DNA of 64,000 nucleotides from Enterobacter sp. Bisph1 (lineage in GTDB: Bacteria; Pseudomonadota; Gammaproteobacteria; Enterobacterales; Enterobacteriaceae). The stretch lies in assembly GCF_000814905.1 (NCBI RefSeq), contig NZ_JXAG01000034.1, positions 62,001 to 126,000 of the forward strand, in the 5' to 3' direction. This document shows, one piece after another, positions 21,676 to 30,818 of this stretch; position 1 is the stretch's first letter, and each line of letters opens with the position of its first letter. The position numbers were made by a program, and so were the translations under genes. The notes beneath the pieces are model-generated. The model was not told the origin of the DNA. It worked only from the letters and a program-made list of their open reading frames with translations, and ran no database searches.

Positions 21676-23349
21676 TTACTCGCCTTTCGCTGCTTTGAAA
21701 GCTTCAGCCATAGCGCTAGAGAAGTTACCTTCTTCCTGTTTGTTGTTAACAGAAGCGATGGCATCTTTCTCGTCAGCTTCGTCTTTCGCACGAACAGACA
21801 GGCTAACTACGCGGTTTTTACGATCAACACCGGTGAATTTAGCTTCAACGTCGTCACCAACGTTCAGCACCAGAGTTGCGTCTTCAACGCGGTCACGTGA
21901 AGCTTCAGAAGCGCGCAGGTAACCTTCAACGCCGTCAGCCAGTTCTACAGTAGCGCCTTTCGCGTCAACTGCAGTGACTTTACCGTTTACGATTGCGCCT
22001 TTCTTGTTCATTGCAACGTAGTTGTTGAACGGATCTTCTGCGAGCTGTTTAACGCCCAGAGAGATACGCTCACGTTCTGCGTCAACCTGCAGAACAACCG
22101 CTGCGATTTCGTCGCCTTTTTTGTATTCACGCACTGCTTCTTCGCCTGCAACGTTCCAGGAGATGTCAGACAGGTGAACCAGGCCGTCGATGCCGCCGTC
22201 CAGGCCGATGAAGATACCGAAGTCAGTGATAGACTTGATTTTACCTTCAACGCGGTCGCCCTTGTTGTGGGTTTCAGCGAACTGCTGCCACGGGTTGGAT
22301 TTGCACTGTTTCAGGCCCAGGGAGATACGACGACGTTCTTCGTCGATATCCAGAACCATCACTTCCACTACGTCGCCAACGTTAACAACTTTGGACGGGT
22401 GGATGTTTTTGTTGGTCCAATCCATTTCGGAAACGTGAACGAGGCCTTCAACGCCTTCTTCGATTTCAACGAAGCAGCCGTAGTCGGTCAGGTTGGTTAC
22501 GCGACCAGTCAGGCGAGTACCTTCCGGGTAACGTTTAGCGATAGCAACCCACGGATCTTCACCCAGCTGTTTCAGGCCCAGGGAGACACGAGTACGTTCG
22601 CGGTCGAATTTCAGTACTTTAACAGTAATTTCGTCGCCAACGTTTACGATTTCGCTCGGATGCTTAACGCGTTTCCATGCCATATCGGTGATGTGCAGCA
22701 GGCCGTCAACGCCACCCAGATCAACGAATGCACCGTAGTCAGTGAGGTTCTTAACGATACCTTTAACTTCCATGCCTTCTTGCAGGTTTTCCAGCAGCTG
22801 ATCGCGCTCTGCGCTGTTTTCGGATTCGATAACCGCACGACGGGAAACAACCACGTTGTTACGTTTCTGGTCCAGCTTGATTACTTTGAATTCAAGCTCT
22901 TTGCCTTCCAGGTGCAGGGTGTCACGGACCGGACGAACGTCTACCAGGGAACCCGGCAGGAACGCACGAATACCGTTCAGCTCAACAGTGAAGCCGCCCT
23001 TGACTTTGCCGTTGATAACACCGGTAACAGTTTCAGCTTCTTCGTAAGCTTTTTCCAGCGTGATCCAAGCTTCATGACGTTTAGCTTTTTCACGGGACAG
23101 CAGGGTTTCACCGAAGCCGTCTTCTACTGCATCCAGAGCAACGTCAACTTCGTCACCAACCTGGATTTCCAGCTCGCCCTGGGCGTTTTTGAACTGCTCT
23201 GCCGGAATGGCGGACTCAGATTTCAGACCGGCGTCAACCAGTACAATGTCTTTGTCGATAGCAACAACAACACCACGAACGATAGAACCCGGGCGGGTTT
23301 CGATTTCTTTCAGGGACTCTTCAAAGAGTTGAGCAAAAGATTCAGTCAT
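21676..23349 (-). CDS. rpsA: 30S ribosomal protein S1
   Basis: 557-residue S1 protein with six S1 RNA-binding repeats (approximately residues 20-87, 105-171, 192-260, 277-347, 364-434 and 451-520). The clearest repeats contain [20 protein letters not shown] and [20 protein letters not shown]. It brings mRNA to the 30S subunit and also serves Q-beta replicase. The start has no strong Shine-Dalgarno, only a GAAG about 10 nt upstream, which matches the S1-autoregulated E. coli rpsA leader. cmk lies 113 nt upstream on the same strand. Confidence 0.98.
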   Translation of the reverse strand: MTESFAQLFEESLKEIETRPGSIVRGVVVAIDKDIVLVDAGLKSESAIPAEQFKNAQGELEIQVGDEVDVALDAVEDGFGETLLSREKAKRHEAWITLEKAYEEAETVTGVINGKVKGGFTVELNGIRAFLPGSLVDVRPVRDTLHLEGKELEFKVIKLDQKRNNVVVSRRAVIESENSAERDQLLENLQEGMEVKGIVKNLTDYGAFVDLGGVDGLLHITDMAWKRVKHPSEIVNVGDEITVKVLKFDRERTRVSLGLKQLGEDPWVAIAKRYPEGTRLTGRVTNLTDYGCFVEIEEGVEGLVHVSEMDWTNKNIHPSKVVNVGDVVEVMVLDIDEERRRISLGLKQCKSNPWQQFAETHNKGDRVEGKIKSITDFGIFIGLDGGIDGLVHLSDISWNVAGEEAVREYKKGDEIAAVVLQVDAERERISLGVKQLAEDPFNNYVAMNKKGAIVNGKVTAVDAKGATVELADGVEGYLRASEASRDRVEDATLVLNVGDDVEAKFTGVDRKNRVVSLSVRAKDEADEKDAIASVNNKQEEGNFSSAMAEAFKAAKGE

Positions 23350-23462
23350 ATTGATAATCTTCAGGATTCTTCAATTTAACGTCCACCTGGCTTCATGCCG
23401 GATGGGGTTGTTTCACATGCCTGCTCACAATCCATTGCAGCAGGTACTTCGAATTCGGTCGC

Positions 23463-24146
23463 TTACGCGAGAGCCAATTTTTGGCGAGCATATTGTAGCG
23501 CTTTCTCAATCACTTGCTCAATGCTCAGGCTGGTTGAATCCAGTACTAAAGCATCTGCAGCGGGAACCAGCGGTGCAACAGGACGATTACGATCGCGGTC
23601 GTCTCGTTCCTTTATCTCGGCCAAAAGGCGTTCAAAGTTAACACTAAAGCCCTTCTCCTGCAACTGTAGCATTCGACGATGCGCACGCTCTTCAGAAGAA
23701 GCATCAAGGAAAATTTTCACCGGCGCATCAGGAAAGACAACCGTGCCCATATCGCGACCGTCGGCGATAAGGCCCGGCGCTTCACGAAAGGCGCGCTGGC
23801 GACGCAATAATGCTTCGCGTACGCGCGGGAAAGCCGCAATTTGCGATGCCGCATTTGCAACGTCCTGGGTACGGATTTCAGCGCGCACATCTTCGCCTTC
23901 GAGGATCACTTCCAGATGGCCGTTGGTCGAAACAAAACGCACATCCAGATGCGCCGCCAGCGGAACCAGAATGTCTTCAGAGGAAACGTCGACATGATGA
24001 TGCAGCGCGGCCAGCGCCAGCACACGATAAATTGCGCCTGAGTCCAACAGATGCCATTGCAACGCTTCCGCCATTGCCTTGCAAAGCGTGCCTTTTCCCG
24101 CGCCGCTTGGCCCATCAATGGTGATTACCGGGGCAATTGCCGTCAT
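23463..24146 (-). CDS. cmk: Cytidylate kinase
   Basis: 227-residue P-loop nucleoside monophosphate kinase that phosphorylates CMP and dCMP with ATP, feeding CTP and dCTP pools. Walker [10 protein letters not shown] is at residues 12-20; the NMP-binding and lid region includes [20 protein letters not shown] and [13 protein letters not shown] placed the start at 24146 ([11 protein letters not shown]), which has GGAGAGA upstream and matches E. coli exactly in length. It precedes rpsA in the conserved cmk-rpsA-ihfB order. Confidence 0.97.
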   Translation of the reverse strand: MTAIAPVITIDGPSGAGKGTLCKAMAEALQWHLLDSGAIYRVLALAALHHHVDVSSEDILVPLAAHLDVRFVSTNGHLEVILEGEDVRAEIRTQDVANAASQIAAFPRVREALLRRQRAFREAPGLIADGRDMGTVVFPDAPVKIFLDASSEERAHRRMLQLQEKGFSVNFERLLAEIKERDDRDRNRPVAPLVPAADALVLDSTSLSIEQVIEKALQYARQKLALA

Positions 24147-24277
24147 CTTTCTCTCCTTAATCATGGCATACCGTTACTTAACCGCGCGCATTATACGCGC
24201 CTATGGCCACAATCGTTACTGTTGCGTGCGAATAAGCAAAACGTATGCAGCTGAGTGTAGAATAATTGCGCGTGAGA

Positions 24278-24301
24278 CGGGCTGATTTACACCAGCCCGT
24301 A
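24278..24301 (-). terminator. Terminator after aroA
   Basis: ACGGGCTG and CAGCCCGT form an 8-bp stem around an 8-nt loop, 11 nt past the aroA stop on the minus strand. The following sequence is CTCACGC rather than a T run, so efficiency is uncertain. Confidence 0.55.
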
Positions 24302-24311
24302 AGAGAAAGGA

Positions 24312-25595
24312 TTAGGCCAGCGTGCTGATACGGGCTAACTGCTCGAAGTAGTCCGGGAAGGTTTTGGCCGTACATTTCGGATCAATAATCGTGACCGGGG
24401 TATCAGAAAGCGCCACTAACGAGAAACACATCGCCATACGGTGATCGTTATAGGTGTCGATGTCGGCAAACTGCAGGCTGGCAGGCGGCGTCACGCGAAT
24501 ATAGTCTTCGCCCTCTTCCACCTCAGCGCCAACTTTACGCAGCTCCGTCGCCATTGCGAACAGGCGATCGGTCTCTTTAACGCGCCAGTTATAAATATTG
24601 CGCAGCGTCGTCGTGCCGTGAGCAAATAACGCCGCTGTGGCGATGGTCATTGCCGCGTCGGGGATATGGTTCATATCCATATCAATAGCATTCAGCTCGC
24701 CACGGGTACAGGCGATATAGTCGTCGCCCCAAATAACCGTCGCGCCCATTTTTTCCAGCACATCGGCAAAACGAATATCGCCCTGCACGCTATTACGGCC
24801 AATACCGGTGACTTTTACCGTACCGCCTTTAATGGCGCCTGCCGCAAGAAAATAGGAAGCAGAAGAGGCATCCCCTTCAACCAGATAGTGACCCGGCGAC
24901 TGGTATTGCTGCGCGCCACGCACCACAAAACGCTGGTACTGCTGGTTCTCAATCTCCACGCCGAAGGTCTTCATCAGATGCAGCGTGATATCAATATAGG
25001 GTTTAGAAACCAGATCGCCCTTAATGGTGATAACCGTATCGCTCGGTGCCAGCGGCGCGGTCATCAATAAGGCGGTTAAAAACTGACTGGAGACGCTACC
25101 ATCAACGCTGACCTCACCACCGGTAAAGCCGCCCTTAAGGCGCAACGGCGGGTAGTTTTTTTGCTCCAGATAATCAATCGTTGCGCCGCCCTGACGCAGC
25201 GCATCAACTAAATGTCCAATCGGGCGCTCTTTCATGCGCGGTTCCCCGGTCAGCACAATATCGTTGACGCCCAGACAGAGCGCTGCTGCCAGCGGACGCA
25301 TTGCGGTTCCGGCGTTACCAAGAAAAAGCTCCAGCTTTTCCGCTGACGGCAGTGGGCCGCCAACGCCGGTGACTTCACAGCGAGTACGATCGGCGGACAA
25401 GGTGTAGTGAACTCCCAGCGCGCTGAGGGCATTAAGCATATGGCGCACATCATCACTGTCTAAAAGGTTCGTCAGAACAGTGGTGCCACGAGCGAAGGCA
25501 GCCAGCAACAAGGCGCGGTTGGAGACACTCTTTGAACCAGGCAGATTAATGGTGCCATCTACCCGCGCGATGGGTTGTAACGTCAGGGATTCCAT
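24312..25595 (-). CDS. aroA: EPSP synthase (3-phosphoshikimate 1-carboxyvinyltransferase)
   Basis: 427-residue enzyme of the shikimate pathway that joins PEP to shikimate-3-phosphate; it is the target of glyphosate. Conserved [15 protein letters not shown] (about 20-34), [15 protein letters not shown] (about 90-104, the class I glyphosate-sensitive signature) and [14 protein letters not shown] (about 383-396) are present. It is co-directional with serC 71 nt upstream, the known mixed-function serC-aroA operon, with a hairpin in between. Confidence 0.98.
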   Translation of the reverse strand: MESLTLQPIARVDGTINLPGSKSVSNRALLLAAFARGTTVLTNLLDSDDVRHMLNALSALGVHYTLSADRTRCEVTGVGGPLPSAEKLELFLGNAGTAMRPLAAALCLGVNDIVLTGEPRMKERPIGHLVDALRQGGATIDYLEQKNYPPLRLKGGFTGGEVSVDGSVSSQFLTALLMTAPLAPSDTVITIKGDLVSKPYIDITLHLMKTFGVEIENQQYQRFVVRGAQQYQSPGHYLVEGDASSASYFLAAGAIKGGTVKVTGIGRNSVQGDIRFADVLEKMGATVIWGDDYIACTRGELNAIDMDMNHIPDAAMTIATAALFAHGTTTLRNIYNWRVKETDRLFAMATELRKVGAEVEEGEDYIRVTPPASLQFADIDTYNDHRMAMCFSLVALSDTPVTIIDPKCTAKTFPDYFEQLARISTLA

Positions 25596-25624
25596 GAAAC
25601 TTCACTCTCAACAGACAGGATAAA

Positions 25625-25649
25625 ACCCCCGTAGCATTGCTCCGGGGGT
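25625..25649 (-). terminator. Intra-operon hairpin between serC and aroA
   Basis: On the minus strand CCCCCGGAGC pairs with GCTACGGGGG (one bulge) and is followed by TTTTATCC, the form of an intrinsic terminator inside an operon. In E. coli an attenuator-like hairpin is reported at this place and would lower aroA relative to serC. Function here is by analogy. Confidence 0.7.
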
Positions 25650-25666
25650 GCGTTAAAACGGGAGGA

Positions 25667-26752
25667 TTAACCGTGACGGCGTTCGAAATCGACCATAAAG
25701 TCGGTGAGCGCCTGCACGCCAGCCAGCGGCATCGCATTATAGATAGAGGCGCGCATACCGCCGACAACGCGGTGGCCTTTCAGCGCGTGCAGCCCCGCCG
25801 CGAACGACTCTTCTAAAAAGAGTTTGTCCAGCGCGCTGTCCGCCAGCTGGAACGGGACGTTCATACGCGAACGGTTAGCTTTTGCTACGTCGTTGCGGTA
25901 GAAATCGCTGTTGTCGATCACGCCGTACAGCAGCTCCGCTTTTTGCTGGTTAATGCTGTCCATGGCGGTGACGCCGCCCTGTTTTTTCAGCCATTTAAAG
26001 ACCAGACCGGAAAGATACCAGGCAAAGGTCGGCGGCGTGTTGAACATTGAGTCGTTATCGTTCAGTACGGTGTAGTCCAGAATCGACGGGCATGACTGAT
26101 GCGCTTTACCCAACAAATCTTCACGTACGATCACCAGCGTCAAACCCGCCGGTCCGATATTTTTCTGCGCACCGGCATAGATAACACCGAAGCGGCTGAC
26201 ATCGATCTGGCGGGAAAGAAGGGTTGATGAGAAGTCAGCGGTAACCACCACATCGCCAAAGTCCGGCGTTTCATCAATCGCAATGCCGTCGATAGTTTCG
26301 TTCGGGCAGTAATGCAGATAGGCCGCGTTATCGCTCAGTTGCCAGTCGCGCATCGGTGTAACCGCGCGCAAACCGTCAACAGTGGTTTTAGCGTCAATAA
26401 CGTTCGGTGTGCAGTATTTTTTCGCTTCTTTTACCGCACTGGCTGCCCAGTAGCCGGCATCAACGTAATCCGCAGTGGTTTTGTCACCCAGCAGGTTCAG
26501 CGGAACGCCCGCGAACTGCCCGCGGCCACCGCCGTGACAGAACAGAACCTTATAGTTGGAGGGAATATTCAGCAGGTCGCGAAAATCCTTTTCTGCTTCT
26601 TGTGCCACGTGGATAAACTCTTTGCCACGATGGCTAACTTCCATTACCGACGTACCAAGGCCCTGCCAGTCGCACAGCTCTTGTTGCGCTTGTTTGAGCA
26701 CATCCGCCGGTAACATTGCCGGACCCGAACTAAAATTAAAGACCTGAGTCAT
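25667..26752 (-). CDS. serC: Phosphoserine aminotransferase
   Basis: 361-residue PLP enzyme that makes 3-phosphoserine for serine synthesis and also 4-phosphohydroxythreonine for pyridoxal phosphate synthesis. The PLP lysine is K197 in [15 protein letters not shown]. Other conserved stretches are [11 protein letters not shown] at the N-terminus and [17 protein letters not shown] (about 72-88). It is the first gene of the serC-aroA operon. The 162-nt gap to ycaP holds its promoter; I see no clear operator there. Confidence 0.98.
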   Translation of the reverse strand: MTQVFNFSSGPAMLPADVLKQAQQELCDWQGLGTSVMEVSHRGKEFIHVAQEAEKDFRDLLNIPSNYKVLFCHGGGRGQFAGVPLNLLGDKTTADYVDAGYWAASAVKEAKKYCTPNVIDAKTTVDGLRAVTPMRDWQLSDNAAYLHYCPNETIDGIAIDETPDFGDVVVTADFSSTLLSRQIDVSRFGVIYAGAQKNIGPAGLTLVIVREDLLGKAHQSCPSILDYTVLNDNDSMFNTPPTFAWYLSGLVFKWLKKQGGVTAMDSINQQKAELLYGVIDNSDFYRNDVAKANRSRMNVPFQLADSALDKLFLEESFAAGLHALKGHRVVGGMRASIYNAMPLAGVQALTDFMVDFERRHG

Positions 26753-26914
26753 TTCCCCTCACCACGCTATAAAGCAATAAGTTATTCCTGTGATATCGGT
26801 TTTATCATTCAGCGCTACGCGCCGCAACGGGTAATGGGTGCGACTAGCAAAATGTGCGCTTACTCACATAGCAGAATGTTTTGTCAGCCACGCGCCGCTC
26901 CGATAAAAACGCTG

Positions 26915-27607
26915 TTATGTCACGCGAAGCGCCCGGCTCGCCTTCGACCATTCCGGATTTGAACAACGGGGACAGGCTAGCTTCTGGTCTTTCTCGAGGG
27001 CGACAATTTTACTGCAGCGCACACAGACATAATCTCCCGCCTCAGGAACCCTGGTGAAACGTTCGCTACAGCCTTCAGGCAGAATGCACAGCCCGGGCTT
27101 CACCTCCTCGTCGGTAAAGTAGTAAACGCTTATCTGGCCATTGGTTTCCATAATTGCCAGTCGAATCTGCCCCAGATGCTCAACGCCGCTAATTCGTAGC
27201 TCCATAAAGAATTCGAATTCGGTCATATTTTCAGCATGCAGTTTGTCCCAGGCCAGTTCGCCGTTTTCGACAATGACCACCGATTTACCTTCCAGCAGAT
27301 CTTCCAGCCTTTCGCTATGCGACATTAGCCACATGACAAACCGATAGAGCAGCGCCAGGGTGACAAAAACGACGAAGACCGGCAGCATCGGTACATCGTC
27401 ATAGAAGGCGACATCCCCGGCCGCCGATCCCAGAGTGAGGATGATGAGCACTTCAAAAAGTGACATTTGGCGCACGCCGCGCCGTCCGGTGATTTTAAGG
27501 AATAAAAAGACCAATACAAAGGTATAGAGACTGCGTAATGCCACTTCCCCCAGAAATTCAACCGGTACCTTGTCGAATGCCATACGATGCAAATCAAACG
27601 CTTTCAT
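26915..27607 (-). CDS. ycaP: YcaP, YetF/DUF421-family membrane protein
   Basis: 230-residue inner-membrane protein. Three hydrophobic segments (about 24-42, 50-66 and 72-92) precede a cytosolic DUF421 domain. The C-terminus carries two CxxC pairs, CVRC and CPRC (about 195-218), which look like a rubredoxin-type zinc ribbon. The function is not established. It is divergent from ycaO across 136 nt, so the two may share a regulatory region. Confidence 0.9.
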   Translation of the reverse strand: MKAFDLHRMAFDKVPVEFLGEVALRSLYTFVLVFLFLKITGRRGVRQMSLFEVLIILTLGSAAGDVAFYDDVPMLPVFVVFVTLALLYRFVMWLMSHSERLEDLLEGKSVVIVENGELAWDKLHAENMTEFEFFMELRISGVEHLGQIRLAIMETNGQISVYYFTDEEVKPGLCILPEGCSERFTRVPEAGDYVCVRCSKIVALEKDQKLACPRCSNPEWSKASRALRVT

Positions 27608-27743
27608 TTTTTATGCCTGAACAGTCCATTATTTTTCTAAGCATAGACAGAAGTTTTATTTTCGCCGTGCCGATGGGGAAGATAGCGTCAGACACGTAAA
27701 ACCCGTATTATTGCGCGCTTTACGTACGATAAAAGTGACTGTC

Positions 27744-29504
27744 ATGACTCAAACCTTTATTCCCGGCAAAGATGCCGCGCTGGAAGATTCCATCGCTCGC
27801 TTTCAGCAAAAGCTCACCGATCTCGGCTTTAACATCGAAGAGGCTTCCTGGCTAAATCCGGTGCCTAACGTCTGGTCCGTGCACATCCGCGACAAAGAGT
27901 GCGCGCTGTGCTTTACCAACGGCAAAGGCGCCACCAAAAAAGCCGCACTGGCCTCGGCACTGGGCGAGTACTTTGAACGTCTCTCCACTAACTACTTCTT
28001 CGCTGACTTCTGGCTGGGCGATGACATTGCCCAGGGTCCTTTCGTCCATTATCCGAATGAAAAATGGTTCCCGCTGCCGGAAGACGACACCCTGCCGGAA
28101 GGTATTCTCGATGCGCGCCTGCGTGCGTATTACGATCCGCAGGGCGAATTAACGGCCGGTATGCTGGTCGATCTGCAATCCGGTAACGATGAGCGCGGTA
28201 TCTGCGCCCTGCCGTTTACCCGGCAGTCCGACGAGCAGACTGTCTATATCCCGATGAATATCGTCGGCAACCTGTATGTTTCGAACGGCATGTCCGCGGG
28301 TAACACGCGCAATGAAGCCCGCGTGCAGGGGCTGTCCGAAGTGTTTGAACGTCATATCAAGAACCGCATTATTGCCGAAAGCATCAGCCTGCCGGAAATC
28401 CCGCAGGAGGTGCTGGCGCGCTATCCGGGCGTCGTCGAAGCGATTGCCACTCTCGAAGCGGAAGGTTTCCCGATTTTTGCTTACGATGGTTCGCTGGGTG
28501 GTAAATACCCGGTTATCTGTGTCGTGCTGTTTAACCCGGCTAATGGCACCTGCTTCGCTTCGTTTGGCGCGCATCCCGATTTCGGTGTGGCCCTTGAGCG
28601 TACCGTGACCGAATTACTGCAGGGCCGTGGGCTAAAAGATCTCGATGTCTTTACGCCGCCGACCTTTGATGATGAAGAAGTGGCCGAGCATGCCAACCTC
28701 GAAACGCACTTTATCGACTCCAGCGGTTTGATCTCCTGGGATCTGTTTAAGCAGGACGCGGATTATCCGTTTGTCGACTGGAGCTTTGCAGGCACCACCG
28801 AAGAAGAGTTCGCCACGCTGATGGCTATCTTCAAAGCGGAAGATAAAGAAGTCTATATCGCAGATTATGAGCATTTAAGCGTTTATGCCTGTCGTATTCT
28901 GGTGCCGGGCATGTCCGATATCTATCCGGCAGAAGATCTGTGGCTGGCGAACAACACCATGGGCAGCCATTTGCGTGAAACGATCCTCTCGTTACCCGGC
29001 AGCGAATGGGAAAAAGAGGATTATCTCAACCTTATCGCCCAGCTCGACGATGAAGGCCATGATGACTTCACCCGCGTACGTGAACTGTTGGGCCTGGCCA
29101 CGGGGAAAGATAACGGCTGGTACACGCTGCGTATTGGTGAGCTGAAAGCGATGCTGGCGCTGGCGGGCGGCGATCTGGATCAGGCGCTGGCCTGGACCGA
29201 ATGGACCATGGAATTCAACGCTTCGATCTTTAGCGCCGAGCGTGCGAACTACTACCGCTGCCTGCAAACGCTGTTGCTGCTGGCGCAAGAAGAGGATCGC
29301 CAGCCGCTGCAATATCTGAATGCCTTCGTACGTATGTATGGCGCGCAGGCTGTGGAAGCCGCCAGCGCGGCGTTAAGCGGTGAAGCACCGTTCTACGATC
29401 TGCAGCCGGCTGACGGTTCGCTGAAAGCCTTCCCGGCCCATCAGTCGTTGTTAGCCGCTTACGAAAAATTACAACGCGCTAAACGTGCGTACTGGGCGAA
29501 ATAG
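27744..29504 (+). CDS. ycaO: YcaO protein (ATP-dependent YcaO-fold, S12 methylthiolation factor)
   Basis: 586 residues, the same length as E. coli YcaO, the founding member of the YcaO family. Relatives use ATP to activate peptide amides and form azolines. E. coli YcaO is reported to aid RimO in beta-methylthiolation of ribosomal protein S12. The ATP-binding YcaO core (residues about 60-400) includes GKGATKKAALASALGEYFERLS and SAGNTRNEARVQGLSEVFER; the C-terminal third is a TPR-like helical domain. I used the ATG at 27744 (MTQTFIPGKDA); an upstream extension is not conserved. No precursor-peptide gene is visible nearby. Confidence 0.95.
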   Translation: MTQTFIPGKDAALEDSIARFQQKLTDLGFNIEEASWLNPVPNVWSVHIRDKECALCFTNGKGATKKAALASALGEYFERLSTNYFFADFWLGDDIAQGPFVHYPNEKWFPLPEDDTLPEGILDARLRAYYDPQGELTAGMLVDLQSGNDERGICALPFTRQSDEQTVYIPMNIVGNLYVSNGMSAGNTRNEARVQGLSEVFERHIKNRIIAESISLPEIPQEVLARYPGVVEAIATLEAEGFPIFAYDGSLGGKYPVICVVLFNPANGTCFASFGAHPDFGVALERTVTELLQGRGLKDLDVFTPPTFDDEEVAEHANLETHFIDSSGLISWDLFKQDADYPFVDWSFAGTTEEEFATLMAIFKAEDKEVYIADYEHLSVYACRILVPGMSDIYPAEDLWLANNTMGSHLRETILSLPGSEWEKEDYLNLIAQLDDEGHDDFTRVRELLGLATGKDNGWYTLRIGELKAMLALAGGDLDQALAWTEWTMEFNASIFSAERANYYRCLQTLLLLAQEEDRQPLQYLNAFVRMYGAQAVEAASAALSGEAPFYDLQPADGSLKAFPAHQSLLAAYEKLQRAKRAYWAK

Positions 29505-29557
29505 CAACAAATAGTACGACAATATGTAGGCTTAATGCGCGGTCTACGCTATATTAC

Positions 29558-29592
29558 GGGGCAATTTCATTGCCCCTTTTTATTTATTTTTC
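29558..29592 (+). terminator. Terminator after ycaO
   Basis: GGGGCAATTTCATTGCCCC followed by TTTTTATTTATTTTT, a textbook intrinsic terminator 54 nt after the ycaO stop. Confidence 0.9.
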
Positions 29593-29909
29593 GGCAATGA
29601 TCGCCATATGTAATATTAAAGTTAAATATGGGTAAATATAATTATCTGTTCAAACGAATAATGTTACTTCTTATGGCAATTACTCCATTTTAATTAACTG
29701 TTTGTCGGGAGACCGCATAAAAATATTCAACTCTTTTTGTAATTCTTAAACTTTATTTTTATATTGATAATCAACAAGTTACTCCGCAGTCGTTGAGAAA
29801 CCACGCACTTTGCGGTCCTATAAGCCAGGCGAGATATGATCCATATCAAATTCTCTTCTATAATGCTTTGTTAGTATCTCGTCGCCGACTTAATAAAGAG
29901 AGAGTTAGT
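29593..29909 (+). promoter_or_regulatory. focA-pfl upstream control region
   Basis: This AT-rich gene-free stretch precedes focA. Visible elements are an FNR-like site ATGAT-CCAT-ATCAA at 29836-29849 (nine of ten consensus bases) and a -10 TATAAT at 29859-29864. A TTGATAATCAA palindrome lies near 29765, and the focA ribosome site AAAGAGAGAG is at 29894-29903. In E. coli the equivalent region is activated anaerobically by FNR and ArcA with IHF through several promoters. The close spacing of the FNR-like site to this -10 means it covers the -35 region, so activation probably involves other start points. Confidence 0.7.
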
Positions 29910-30767
29910 GTGAAAGCTGACAACCCTTTTGATCTTATTCTTCCAGCTGAGATGGCCAAAGTTGCCGAAGAAGCTGGCGTCTATAAAGCGACTAAACATC
30001 CGCTTAAGACCTTCTACCTTGCGATTACCGCAGGTGTATTTATCTCCATTGCTTTCGTGTTCTATATCACTGCCACTACCGGAAGCGGAGCAATGCCCTA
30101 CGGTATTGCTAAACTTATTGGTGGTGTCTGTTTCTCCCTGGGGTTGATCCTTTGCATCATCTGCGGTGCCGATCTGTTTACTTCCACCGTACTGATTGTT
30201 GTGGCGAAAGCCAGCGGGCGTATCACCTGGGGCCAACTGGGCCGCAACTGGCTTAACGTCTATGTCGGTAACCTGGTGGGCGCGCTGCTGTTTGTCCTGT
30301 TGATGTGGTTATCTGGCGAGTATATGGTCGCCAACGGTGGCTGGGGCTTAAACGTGCTTCAAACCGCTGACCATAAAGTGCATCACACCTTTATTGAAGC
30401 CGTTGCGCTGGGCATCCTGGCTAACCTGATGGTCTGTATGGCCGTATGGATGAGCTACTCCGGACGCAGCCTGATGGATAAAGCCATGATTATGGTTTTA
30501 CCGGTAGCGATGTTTGTCGCCAGCGGTTTTGAGCACAGTATTGCGAACATGTTTATGATCCCGATGGGTATCGTGATTCGCAACTTTGCAAGCCCGGAGT
30601 TCTGGACCGCTGTTGGTTCCAGCCCGGAAAATTTTTCTCACCTGACCATTATGAATTTCATCACCGATAATCTGATTCCGGTAACAATCGGCAATATCAT
30701 TGGTGGAGGATTATTAGTCGGGTTGACATACTGGGTCATTTACCTGCGTGGCAACGATCATCACTAA
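29910..30767 (+). CDS. focA: Formate channel FocA
   Basis: 285-residue pentameric formate channel of the FNT family that exports or imports formate during mixed-acid fermentation. I chose the GTG at 29910 (VKADNPFDLILPAEMAKVAEEAG), the family start, with AAAGAGAGAG 6 nt upstream; the frame is open further 5' but is not conserved. Six membrane helices are visible. The family motifs CGADLFTSTVL (the omega loop region) and ANMFMIPMGI are intact, as is the pore histidine in FEHSIANMF. pflB follows after 51 nt. Confidence 0.97.
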   Translation: MKADNPFDLILPAEMAKVAEEAGVYKATKHPLKTFYLAITAGVFISIAFVFYITATTGSGAMPYGIAKLIGGVCFSLGLILCIICGADLFTSTVLIVVAKASGRITWGQLGRNWLNVYVGNLVGALLFVLLMWLSGEYMVANGGWGLNVLQTADHKVHHTFIEAVALGILANLMVCMAVWMSYSGRSLMDKAMIMVLPVAMFVASGFEHSIANMFMIPMGIVIRNFASPEFWTAVGSSPENFSHLTIMNFITDNLIPVTIGNIIGGGLLVGLTYWVIYLRGNDHH

Positions 30768-30818
30768 CGATTGTTTCAGGCAGTAAATAAAAAATCCACT
30801 TAAGAAGGTAGGTGTTAC

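Noticed and set aside
22174-23379. 401-codon plus-strand frame opposite rpsA
   Set aside because: It arises from the repeated, codon-biased S1 domains read backward; low-complexity Phe/Asn-rich product with no family.
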